The notes under the pieces were generated by a model. That model searched no databases, was not told the DNA's origin, and was given only the letters and a program-made list of their open reading frames with translations. Source: Palsa-506 sp963836355 (GTDB lineage Bacteria; Actinomycetota; Actinomycetes; Streptosporangiales; Streptosporangiaceae). Taken from it: DNA of 64,000 bases. Location: positions 124,001 to 188,000 of the forward strand of contig CAWIJO010000028.1 of the NCBI GenBank assembly GCA_963836355.1, written 5' to 3'. Of this stretch, positions 48,086 to 55,818 are shown piece after piece. Every line of letters starts with the position of its first letter. Position 1 is the first letter of the stretch. Both the position numbers and the translations under genes were made by a program.

Positions 48086-50527
48086 GTGGCAAGGGCGCGG
48101 CGGCGGTCAGCGTACCCTGATTCCGTGCTGACATCAGATAGCCGCGCCCGGATAAGCGCGGCTGGCCGGGTTGTCGTCATGGCAGCGGTCGCCGGCCTGC
48201 TCTTCGCGGCGCTCGCGCTGCCCGCCGTGGGCGGCATCGGCATCTTGACCCGCGATGCGGCCAACAAGTTCAACAACCTCGCCGCGAAAGACCTCGGGCA
48301 GCTGCCGGTCCGCTCAGAGATTCTGGACCGGCACGGGCACCTGATCGCCTATTACTACCCGGACAATATCGACCGCGTCCCGGTGGGCTTCGGGCAGATC
48401 GCGCCGATCATGCGGAACGCCATCGTGGCGATCGAGGATGCCAGGTACTACCAGCATGGTGCGCTTGACTTCAAGGGCACCCTCCGCGCGCTGGTAAATA
48501 ACCTTCAGCACAACCCAGTCCAGGGCGGCTCATCGATCGCGCAGCAGTACGTGAAGAACGCCCTGATCCTGACGGCGACCACCAAGGCCGGGACGTTGGC
48601 CGCGCAGCAGGACACGACATCGCGGAAGATCCGCGAACTGCGGATAGCCATCAAGGTCGAGCATGAGCTGACCAAGAACCAGCTGCTCGCCGCCTACCTC
48701 AACGCCGCCTATTTCGCCAACCATGCGATCGGCATACAGCTGGCGGCGGCACGCTACTTCCACACCACCGCCAAGCACCTGACGCTGACTCAGGCCGCGC
48801 TGCTGGCCGGCATGGTGGAGAACCCCACGAAGTACGACCCGCTTCAGTTCCCGGGCAACGCGATCAGCCGGCGCAACGAAGTGCTGGCGAAGATGGCGCA
48901 GCAGCACTACATCACGCAGGCCGAGGCGCAGACCGCGGCGCGCGCCCCGCTCGGGCTGCACCCGTCCTTCCACGCCCTGCAAAGCGGCTGCACAAGCCGG
49001 TCGGCTAAGCACGCGGCTTTCTTCTGCGACTACGTGCTGTCCGTCATGAAGAACGACCCTGCGTACCACCAGGCATGGACCCAGCTGACTGACAAGGGTG
49101 GCCTGAAGATCTACACCACGCTGGGCCGACAGGACCAGCATGCCGCCCAGCACGCGGTCAATTACATGGTCCCGGCGCCGCCATCGTCGATCAACCCGGC
49201 TGGCAACGCCGCCGCCGAGGTACTGATCCAGCCGGGGACTGGGAAGGTACGCGCGATCGCGGTCGACCGCCCGTACGGGTTCGGGGGGCGGCGGGACAAC
49301 GTCAACTACGCGGTAGACAGCAGGTACAACGGCGGCGCCGGCGTGCAGACCGGCTCATCGTCGAAGTTGTTCACCCTGCTGACCGCGCTTAAGCAAGGCA
49401 CTCCGTTCGGCTTTAACCAGAAGATCGTGTCGCCCTCCACCCTGACCGGCTACACCGACTGCCATGGCCAGCAGACGGGTCCCTTCCTGGTGAACAACGC
49501 CGAGGGGGCCGGCAAAGGCACGTTCACGCTCTACAACGGGACCACGGAGTCGATAAACGTCTTCTATGCCCATCTGGAGCAGAAAGCCGGCCTGTGCGAA
49601 GTGGTCAGGACCGCAGCCAGCCTCGGCGTCCACCGTGCCGACGGCACGTCCTTGTTCAAGGGCGTAGGGAAGCCAGGACAGGCCGGCTACCAGTACCCGG
49701 CCGACGACATTCCCTCGTTCACGCTCGGCGCGGTGAACGTGTCGCCGATGACCATGGCAGCCGCCTACGCCACGGTCGCGGCACGCGGCAAGTACTGCGC
49801 GCCGATCGCCATCGGCAGGATCGTGACCAGGTCCGGCGGCTCCCTCCCGGTCAAGTCCGCAAATTGCCACCAGGTGCTCTCGCCTCAGGTTGCGGACGCG
49901 GCCACGCACATCCTGCAGGGCGTGATGGTCTCGCCCGGTACCGCTGCCGGTGACGAGGTCATCCGCAACGGGGTTGTCATCCCGCAAGCCGGGAAGACCG
50001 GAACCGCCAATGACTTCGACTTCGCCGCGTTCGGCGGGTATACGCCGCGGCTGGCCGGCTACGTCTCGATGTTCAATCCCAAAGGCCCAATCAGCCATCC
50101 GATGAGCGGCTTCCCCGGTTCGTGCTACCGCGCAGGCTGCGTCGGCCAGGTATTCGGCGCCAACGCCGGGCAGATTTGGCAGATGACGTTCGAGCACGCC
50201 TACCTGGGCAAGTCGATCGCCAACTTCGTTGCGGTGCCATTCGACAGCCCGTTCTACTCGATGGGCACCGGGGTCTCGTCGCCCAAGCCGCCTAAGCCGC
50301 ACAAGCCGCACAAGCCGCACAAGCCACCAGGCGGCGGCGGCGGTAACGGGGGCGGCGGCGGCAACGGCGGCGGCAACGGCGGGGGCGGCGGCAACGGCGG
50401 GGGCGGCGGCGGCGGCGGCAACGGCGGGGGCGGCGGCGGCGGCAACGGCGGAGGCGGCGGCAACGGCGGGGGCGGCGGCGGGGGCAACGGCGGCGGCGGC
50501 AACAGTCCGTGGTGGCCGGTTGGCTGA
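48086..50527 (+). CDS. Class A penicillin-binding protein (glycosyltransferase/transpeptidase) with Gly-rich tail
   Basis: An 813-residue bifunctional peptidoglycan synthase. A signal-anchor helix (VVVMAAVAGLLFAALALPAV, about residues 29-48) is followed by a GT51 domain (IVAIEDARYYQHGALDFKGT; QGGSSIAQQYVKNALI) and a transpeptidase domain with SxxK in QTGSSSKLFTLL, SxN in TTESINVFYAHL, and KTG in QAGKTGTANDFDF. The last 65 residues are HKPHKPHKP then a Gly/Asn run (GGGGN repeats), which probably lies in the wall. Orthologous genes follow wblA in Streptomyces. The GTG at 48086 is the longest start; GTG 48125 is a fair alternative and keeps the anchor. Confidence 0.94.
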   Translation: MARARRRSAYPDSVLTSDSRARISAAGRVVVMAAVAGLLFAALALPAVGGIGILTRDAANKFNNLAAKDLGQLPVRSEILDRHGHLIAYYYPDNIDRVPVGFGQIAPIMRNAIVAIEDARYYQHGALDFKGTLRALVNNLQHNPVQGGSSIAQQYVKNALILTATTKAGTLAAQQDTTSRKIRELRIAIKVEHELTKNQLLAAYLNAAYFANHAIGIQLAAARYFHTTAKHLTLTQAALLAGMVENPTKYDPLQFPGNAISRRNEVLAKMAQQHYITQAEAQTAARAPLGLHPSFHALQSGCTSRSAKHAAFFCDYVLSVMKNDPAYHQAWTQLTDKGGLKIYTTLGRQDQHAAQHAVNYMVPAPPSSINPAGNAAAEVLIQPGTGKVRAIAVDRPYGFGGRRDNVNYAVDSRYNGGAGVQTGSSSKLFTLLTALKQGTPFGFNQKIVSPSTLTGYTDCHGQQTGPFLVNNAEGAGKGTFTLYNGTTESINVFYAHLEQKAGLCEVVRTAASLGVHRADGTSLFKGVGKPGQAGYQYPADDIPSFTLGAVNVSPMTMAAAYATVAARGKYCAPIAIGRIVTRSGGSLPVKSANCHQVLSPQVADAATHILQGVMVSPGTAAGDEVIRNGVVIPQAGKTGTANDFDFAAFGGYTPRLAGYVSMFNPKGPISHPMSGFPGSCYRAGCVGQVFGANAGQIWQMTFEHAYLGKSIANFVAVPFDSPFYSMGTGVSSPKPPKPHKPHKPHKPPGGGGGNGGGGGNGGGNGGGGGNGGGGGGGGNGGGGGGGNGGGGGNGGGGGGGNGGGGNSPWWPVG
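50329..50505 (+). repeat. Low-complexity (GGC/GGG/AAC) tract encoding poly-Gly/Asn tail
   Basis: Short imperfect repeats of GGCGGCGGCAACGGC type encode the Gly/Asn-rich C-terminus of the penicillin-binding protein. It is irregular in period, unlike the clean minisatellites elsewhere. Confidence 0.85.
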
Positions 50528-50557
50528 TCGCCGTTTCGAGGTGGTTGCCGGCTGCGA

Positions 50558-51013
50558 TTAGCGCCCTAGCCCGCGGCGGACCTCGGCGGCCACCCGGCCG
50601 CCCTCGGCCCGTCCGGCCACCAGCGGCGTGACCGCCTTCATAACCTGGCCCATCGCGGCAGTTCCGGATGCACCGCTCTCCGCGATTACCCGGGTGACGA
50701 TGTCGGCGAGTTCAGCGTCGGACAGCTGAACAGGCAGATAGCCGCCGAGCACATCGCCCTCGGCCCGCTCGGCGGCAGCCTGATCGCGGCGCCCCGCCGT
50801 GTCGAATGCCTCTGCTGCCTCCCGCCGCCGCTTGGCCTCCCTGGCAATGACGCGGAGCACCTCGTCGTCGGTAAGGTCACGGGCAGCCTTGCCCGCGACC
50901 TCCTCGTTAGTCACCGACGTCAGCACCATCCGCAGGGTCCGGGTGCGGACCTCGTCACGGGACTTCATCGCCGCGGTCAGATCAGCGCGCAGCCGCTGTT
51001 TGAGTCCGGTCAT
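50558..51013 (-). CDS. GatB/YqeY domain protein
   Basis: A 151-residue protein (start MTGLKQRLRADLTAAMKSRD, with GGGGGC upstream). It is the GatB/YqeY family: a helical N-terminal domain (RTRTLRMVLTSVTNEEVAGK, AREAKRRREAAEAFDTAGR) and a C-terminal part (YLPVQLSDAELADIVTRVIA, GQVMKAVTPLVAGRAEGGRV). It resembles the tail of GatB that contacts tRNA; the free-standing form has no firm role. Convergent with the PBP gene, divergent from the phosphoesterase gene. Confidence 0.93.
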   Translation of the reverse strand: MTGLKQRLRADLTAAMKSRDEVRTRTLRMVLTSVTNEEVAGKAARDLTDDEVLRVIAREAKRRREAAEAFDTAGRRDQAAAERAEGDVLGGYLPVQLSDAELADIVTRVIAESGASGTAAMGQVMKAVTPLVAGRAEGGRVAAEVRRGLGR

Positions 51014-51088
51014 GCCCCCATCCTGCCGTTCGCCGGCTCCCCGGGCCGCCCGGCCGGGCCATCCGGCAGCGCATGGCACCATGAATGG

Positions 51089-52021
51089 ATGCGACCAAGA
51101 GGCCTGATCGGGACTGCCGCGGTGGCTGGCGGCGCCGTGTTCGCGTACGCCACCATCATCGAGCGCAACTGGTTCGTGCTGCGCCGCTACGAGGTTCCGG
51201 TGTTGCCCGAGGGGTTAAGGCCACTCCGGCTGCTGCATATCTCCGACGCCCACCTGACCCCCGGCAGGCACCGGCTGATGTCCTGGATCAGGTCGCTGGA
51301 CGCTCTTGAGCCAGACGTCGTCGTGAACACCGGTGATTCGATCGCCCACCGACAATCCGTTCAACCATTTCTTGCCGCGCTCGGCCCGCTGCTTGCCCGG
51401 CCTGGCGCTTTCGTCTTCGGTTCCAATGACCTCTATTCGCCGATTCCGAAGAACCCGGCGCGCTACCTGTGGCGGACCAGCGCGCTCGATCACAGCCGGG
51501 ACGTTACCGACCTGCCGTGGGTGGAACTCGGTGCCGGTATGACGGCGGCCGGCTGGCTGGACGCGAACAACCGGCGAGGCCGGATCAAGGCAGCGAACGT
51601 CGACATCGAGGTGGCGGGCGTGCACGACTCGCATGTCCATCGCGACCGTTACGACCGGATCGCCGGGCCCGCCGATCCCGCTGCCGACCTGCACCTCGGC
51701 CTGCTGCACTCGCCCGAGCCCGGGGTGCTCGACCGGTTCGCCGCGGACGGCTTCGACCTGCTGCTGGCCGGGCACACCCACGGCGGCCAGGTCTGCCTGC
51801 CGCTGCGTGGCGCGGTGGTGACGAATTGCGGCATCGAGCCGGGCCGGGCGCGGGGGCTGCACCGGCATCCGGCCGCCCCGGACGGCGCTGCGGCCGGCGA
51901 CGGCGCCGGCCGGCCGTGGCTGCACGTCTCGGGCGGCCTCGGCACGTCGCCGTGGGCGCCGGTCAGGTTCTGCTGCCGTCCGGAAGCCACGCTGCTCACG
52001 CTGGTTCCGCGGATCAGCTAG
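51089..52021 (+). CDS. Membrane-associated metallophosphoesterase
   Basis: A 310-residue calcineurin-like phosphoesterase with an N-terminal hydrophobic segment (GLIGTAAVAGGAVFAYATI, residues 5-23). The dinuclear metal motifs are in order: HISDAHLTPGRHR (DxH), VVNTGDSIAHRQS (GDxx), FGSNDLYSPIP (GND), GVHDSHVHRDR and LLLAGHTHGGQVCLPL (GHTHxGQ). Substrate unknown; the YkuE/Rv-type forms act on lipids or nucleotides. It starts with ATG at 51089 and is followed 17 nt later by tRNA-Pro. Confidence 0.93.
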   Translation: MRPRGLIGTAAVAGGAVFAYATIIERNWFVLRRYEVPVLPEGLRPLRLLHISDAHLTPGRHRLMSWIRSLDALEPDVVVNTGDSIAHRQSVQPFLAALGPLLARPGAFVFGSNDLYSPIPKNPARYLWRTSALDHSRDVTDLPWVELGAGMTAAGWLDANNRRGRIKAANVDIEVAGVHDSHVHRDRYDRIAGPADPAADLHLGLLHSPEPGVLDRFAADGFDLLLAGHTHGGQVCLPLRGAVVTNCGIEPGRARGLHRHPAAPDGAAAGDGAGRPWLHVSGGLGTSPWAPVRFCCRPEATLLTLVPRIS

Positions 52022-52038
52022 ACTGCTCGGGCGGTCGC

Positions 52039-52115
52039 CGGGGTGTGGCGCAGCTTGGCAGCGCGCTTCGTTCGGGACGAAGAGGCCGCCGGTTCAAATC
52101 CGGCCACCCCGACCA
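52039..52115 (+). tRNA. tRNA-Pro(CGG)
   Basis: A complete cloverleaf. Acceptor CGGGGTG (52039-52045) pairs with CACCCCG (52105-52111), the discriminator is A112, and CCA is encoded (52113-52115). The anticodon arm is CTTCG-TTCGGGA-CGAAG, so positions 34-36 read CGG, for CCG codons. The T-arm contains GGTTCAAATCC. Confidence 0.95.
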
Positions 52116-52413
52116 GTAGTCCCAGGTAGATGGCATGATCACCCGATGTGGTGATCATACCATTGATCGTCTGTTGGCCATCTGTTGGCGAGACTGAACC
52201 CCGCAGCGCGGCACGCAGCGCGGAGAATCGGCAGCGAACGCCACCACGGTCCTACATCGGTACTCGGCAGTTGAACGGTCCTCGTTCGGGTGCCGGAATG
52301 GTCAGTGCGCGTTGCGCACCATGCGGAGGATCCTGCCGAGGCGCTGCGGCCGCGCGCCAGCACCGATCAGCATGCGGCTCGGAAGGTCGTCCACATAGGA
52401 CATGTCCCGGCTG
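52116..52413. other. 298-nt gap between tRNA-Pro and the MFS gene
   Basis: No supported gene. Contains an inverted repeat ATGATCACC-N6-GGTGATCAT (52135-52158) that could terminate the tRNA transcript, and a GGACATGTCC palindrome (52398) just past the MFS stop. Base composition is a little lower in GC than its neighbours. Confidence 0.6.
52135..52158 (+). terminator. 9-bp perfect inverted repeat downstream of tRNA-Pro
   Basis: ATGATCACC (52135-52143), loop CGATGT, GGTGATCAT (52150-52158). It lies 19 nt after the tRNA CCA. No strong T-tract; it may be a terminator or an operator. Confidence 0.45.
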
Positions 52414-53901
52414 TCATGTCGCAGGTGCCGTGCCTGAACCTGCTGGTTCGGTGGCCTCGATAGGCTGGCGAGGGATGAAGATGGCGAGAACGAGCCCGAT
52501 CAGCGTAATCGCGAGCATGATCGCGAGGGCAACGCCGAACGGCTTGCCTGCGGGAAGTGTGACGGCCACCAGGACCGAGCCGACCAGCGCGGTGCCCAGC
52601 GATGAGCCCAGGTTGGAGACGCTGCGAGACAGGCCGGAGATGTCGCCCTGGTCGGCGTCGGGGAAGCTGGACTGGACGACGTTGACCGACGAGGTCAGCA
52701 TAACCCCGACCCCGGCACCGAACAGCAGCAGCCCTGGCACCCAGGTGAGGATGGCCGAATGCGCCCTGACCAGCGCCAGCAGCAAGATCATGCCGACGGC
52801 GGTGGCCAGGAACCCGGCGATGATCAGCCACCGCTGCGGGTGCCGCCGGGCGAACCTGTCCGCACCCGCCGAGGCGGCCAGGATCCCGATCGTGGCTGGG
52901 GTGAGCATCAAGCCGGTCTGGACCGCGTTGTAGCCGTTGACCTCCTGCAGGTAGACCGAGACCGTGAAGAAAGATCCTTGCAGGATCAGCCACTGGATGA
53001 CCTGGGTTCCCATCCCCAGGTTGGCTACCTTGTTGCGGAACAGCCGCAGCGGGAGCAGCACATCCGTGCCCTTCTTCTCGCCGGACCGGACGTGCAGGAA
53101 GAACCACAGCAGGAACAGCGCGCCGATAGACACGAACAGCCAGACCGGAGAAATCGAGCCCTTTGGAATCACGACCGTGTTCCCGATAGTGAAGTTCTCC
53201 CGCGACTTGACGAAGCCGTAGGTCCGGGACTGCAGCAGCCCGAGCACCACGAAGAACAGCCCTGCGGCCGACAGAACCGCCCCGGTCAGGTCGAAGCGCG
53301 GCTTCGGCCCTGGCCGGGCGGGGTCATTGATATTGCGAGCCAGGACAGCGATCCAGGCCACCACCAGGACCTGCAGGCCGAACGAGGCGCGCCAGCTGAT
53401 CGCGCTGGTCACCAGGCCGCCGATCAGCGGCCCTGCGGCGGCACCCAGGCCACCCGCGCCGCTGACCACGCCGAAGTACCTGGCCCGTGACTTGACGTCC
53501 GGGAAGGCCACCGTGACCAGGATGTAGATGGGCGGGATCATCAGTGCCGAGCCCGTGCCTTCCAGCAGCGAGTACCCCACGATCAGCAATGGGAGACCTT
53601 GCGACAGCGCCGCCAGCAGCCCTCCCGCCCCGTAGACGATCAGGCCCAGCACAAAGCACCTCTTGCGCCCCCAGATGTCGGTCAGCTTGCTGCCCGGGAT
53701 CATCAGCGCCGCCATCGTCAGGGTGAACAATGTGATCGCCGTCTGCACGCCGGCCACTGTCGTGCCCAGGTCCTTGGCGATCGCGCTGATCGCCACGTTC
53801 ATGTTCGTGGCCGCGTAACTGGCGATGAACTGGGCCAGCGCTAGCGGCAGGATCATCGCCCGGCCGGCGGCACCCGCCTTGGACGCTGTCGTGTCAGTCA
53901 T
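52414..53901 (-). CDS. MFS transporter, DHA2 (14-TM, EmrB/QacA) family
   Basis: A 495-residue drug:H+ antiporter-type permease. Fourteen hydrophobic spans can be traced, with motif A-like GSKLTDIWGRKRCFVLGLIV after TM2 and antiporter motif C-like GVVSGAGGLGAAAGPLIGGL in TM5. It ends FIPRQPIEATEPAGSGTAPA. The substrate is not predictable. The ATG at 53901 has a GGTGGAGG site; GTG 53913 would add four residues. It lies 137 nt downstream of the SulP gene, and may be the last gene of the ion-transport operon or have its own promoter. Confidence 0.9.
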   Translation of the reverse strand: MTDTTASKAGAAGRAMILPLALAQFIASYAATNMNVAISAIAKDLGTTVAGVQTAITLFTLTMAALMIPGSKLTDIWGRKRCFVLGLIVYGAGGLLAALSQGLPLLIVGYSLLEGTGSALMIPPIYILVTVAFPDVKSRARYFGVVSGAGGLGAAAGPLIGGLVTSAISWRASFGLQVLVVAWIAVLARNINDPARPGPKPRFDLTGAVLSAAGLFFVVLGLLQSRTYGFVKSRENFTIGNTVVIPKGSISPVWLFVSIGALFLLWFFLHVRSGEKKGTDVLLPLRLFRNKVANLGMGTQVIQWLILQGSFFTVSVYLQEVNGYNAVQTGLMLTPATIGILAASAGADRFARRHPQRWLIIAGFLATAVGMILLLALVRAHSAILTWVPGLLLFGAGVGVMLTSSVNVVQSSFPDADQGDISGLSRSVSNLGSSLGTALVGSVLVAVTLPAGKPFGVALAIMLAITLIGLVLAIFIPRQPIEATEPAGSGTAPAT

Positions 53902-54038
53902 CGTGGCCTCCACCCGGAATGGTCACCACAGGCACAGCAGATGAGCTCGAACGCTTCGGTATAGCCGCCTTCCGGCTGGCCGTCAACGATCCGGCCGGCT
54001 GGCGCCGCAGCACCACCGTCCACCCCAGTGCGGGCTCA

Positions 54039-55766
54039 TCACAGCTCTGCACGGCTGCCTCCTCTTGCGGCCAGCTGCGCCACCACGGCCAGATCGATGT
54101 TTTCGTGGGTCTGGCCGGCACCGATGCGGTCGAGGACGCCATCGCGCGCTAGCAGCTCGCGGACCGCGGGCTTGACCCGGGCCAGCCGCAGGGTCGCGCC
54201 GGCGTGCTCGGTGAGATCGAGGATCTCGTGCATCTTCGCCGACCCCTGGGAGTCGATGAAGTCGATGCCCTCGCAATCGAGCACGATCCCGGTGACGCCG
54301 GGCGTGGCCAATGCGACCTCCCGGACCCGGTCCTCCAGGGCATCCGAGGTGGCGAAGGACAGGCCGCCGTCCAGCCGCAGGATCACCACCCCGGGGAACC
54401 GCTCGTCGCCGGGGTGCTCGTCCAGTTCCCTGAACGCCTGCGTGCCAGGCTCCCGTCCCAGCAGCGGCATCCGGGGGCGCGTCGCCACCGAGATGAGCCA
54501 GATCAGCGAGAGCCCGATCCCGATCAGCACCCCGGCCAGCACGCCGACCAGGAGGGTCCCGATGATCGCCGCGATCGCGATCCAGAAGTCGAACCGCTGC
54601 ACCCTGGCCAGGCGGCGCATCTCGGGCACGTCCATCATCCCCATGACCACTGCCTCGATGATCAGGGCAGCGAGCACGGGCTTGGGCAGATTGGAGAAGA
54701 GCGGCGCTAGCACCAGAAGGGTGAGCAGGACCATCACGCCGGAGGTGAGCGACGCCAGGCCGGTACGCGCGCCGGCGTGGTCGTTCAGCGAGCTCGCGGA
54801 CAGGCTGGTGGAGACCGGCATTCCCTGGAACAGGCCAGCGCCGGCGTTCGCCATGCCCTGGGCGGCCGATTCCTGGTTGATGTCGATGCGATAGCGGTGC
54901 CGGGCCGCGAACGTCCTGGCGTCGCCCGCGGTCTGCGAGAACCCGATGAGGACGAGCGCCACCGCCGCTAGGGCAATCGTGCTCGCATGATCGCGCAGCA
55001 GCGAAACGTCGGGGACCTGCAGGGACGGCAGCCCGCTGGGCACCTCGCCGACCAGGGCCACGCCGTGAGCGCCGAGATCGAACAGCCAGGACGCCACCAG
55101 GCCGCCGACGACCAGGACGAGGGCGCCAGGGATGCGCGGCGCGACCGCCCGCAGCCCGAACACCACCACCAGCCCGGCTGCGCCGACAACCACCGTTACC
55201 ACCTGGGCATCGCCGAGCGTCCCGAGCCAGGACCACAGCTCCCGGATCGGGTTCGAGCCAGTGGCCTTCGTGCCGGTGAGCTTGGGCAGCTCGCCGATCA
55301 CGACGTCGATCGCCGCGCCGAACAAGAACCCGGTGACCACGGCCCGGGAGAGGAACTGCGCGATCCACCCCATCTTGAGCACCGCGAGGAGAAGGAACAG
55401 CACGCCGGAAACGAGGGTGATCATCGCGACCAGGGACGCCGCGTCCTGGATTCCCTTGACCCCGGCCACCGCGACGGCGCTCGCGGCCACAGCCGCCAGT
55501 CCCGAGCTCGGACCGGTCGAGATCTGCCGGCTGGTCCCGAAGACCGCGTAGAGTATCGCGCCGGCCGCGGCCGCGTAGAGGCCGTTCTGCAGCGGGATCC
55601 CCGCGATCCCGGCGTAGCCGAGGTTCTTCGGAACGATCAAGGCAGCGACGGTGACCCCGGCGATGAGATCACCCCTGAGCCAGCGACGCTCATAGCCGCG
55701 GATCCACCCGGCCATCGGTACAAAGCGCCACCGGTCCCGCGCCGGAGCTGACCGGGGCCCGCTCAT
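54039..55766 (-). CDS. SulP-family anion transporter with STAS domain
   Basis: A 575-residue SLC26/SulP protein. About 12-14 hydrophobic spans (LIAGVTVAALIVPKNLGYAG, the SulP signature-like start; TGPSSGLAAVAASAVAVAG; QTAGDARTFAARHRYRID, a conserved cytosolic stretch; GMPVSTSLSASSLNDHAGAR, the SulP region with GArT) are followed by a C-terminal STAS domain (residues about 440-560; VVILRLDGGLSFATSDALED, GIVLDCEGIDFIDSQGSAKM). Relatives carry sulfate, bicarbonate or chloride; this one's substrate is not evident. 52 nt downstream of the P-type ATPase, same direction: operon. Confidence 0.92.
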   Translation of the reverse strand: MSGPRSAPARDRWRFVPMAGWIRGYERRWLRGDLIAGVTVAALIVPKNLGYAGIAGIPLQNGLYAAAAGAILYAVFGTSRQISTGPSSGLAAVAASAVAVAGVKGIQDAASLVAMITLVSGVLFLLLAVLKMGWIAQFLSRAVVTGFLFGAAIDVVIGELPKLTGTKATGSNPIRELWSWLGTLGDAQVVTVVVGAAGLVVVFGLRAVAPRIPGALVLVVGGLVASWLFDLGAHGVALVGEVPSGLPSLQVPDVSLLRDHASTIALAAVALVLIGFSQTAGDARTFAARHRYRIDINQESAAQGMANAGAGLFQGMPVSTSLSASSLNDHAGARTGLASLTSGVMVLLTLLVLAPLFSNLPKPVLAALIIEAVVMGMMDVPEMRRLARVQRFDFWIAIAAIIGTLLVGVLAGVLIGIGLSLIWLISVATRPRMPLLGREPGTQAFRELDEHPGDERFPGVVILRLDGGLSFATSDALEDRVREVALATPGVTGIVLDCEGIDFIDSQGSAKMHEILDLTEHAGATLRLARVKPAVRELLARDGVLDRIGAGQTHENIDLAVVAQLAARGGSRAEL

Positions 55767-55818
55767 CGGCCCGGCTGCCGTGAGACCCGAACCCGGTTAT
55801 CCATCCTCCCGCACCTCG

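Noticed and set aside
52148..52933. 261-codon rightward frame starting just after tRNA-Pro
   Set aside because: Most of it is antisense to the MFS gene; the first 260 nt show no recognisable protein and no ribosome site. A decayed integrase was considered but no integrase motif is seen.
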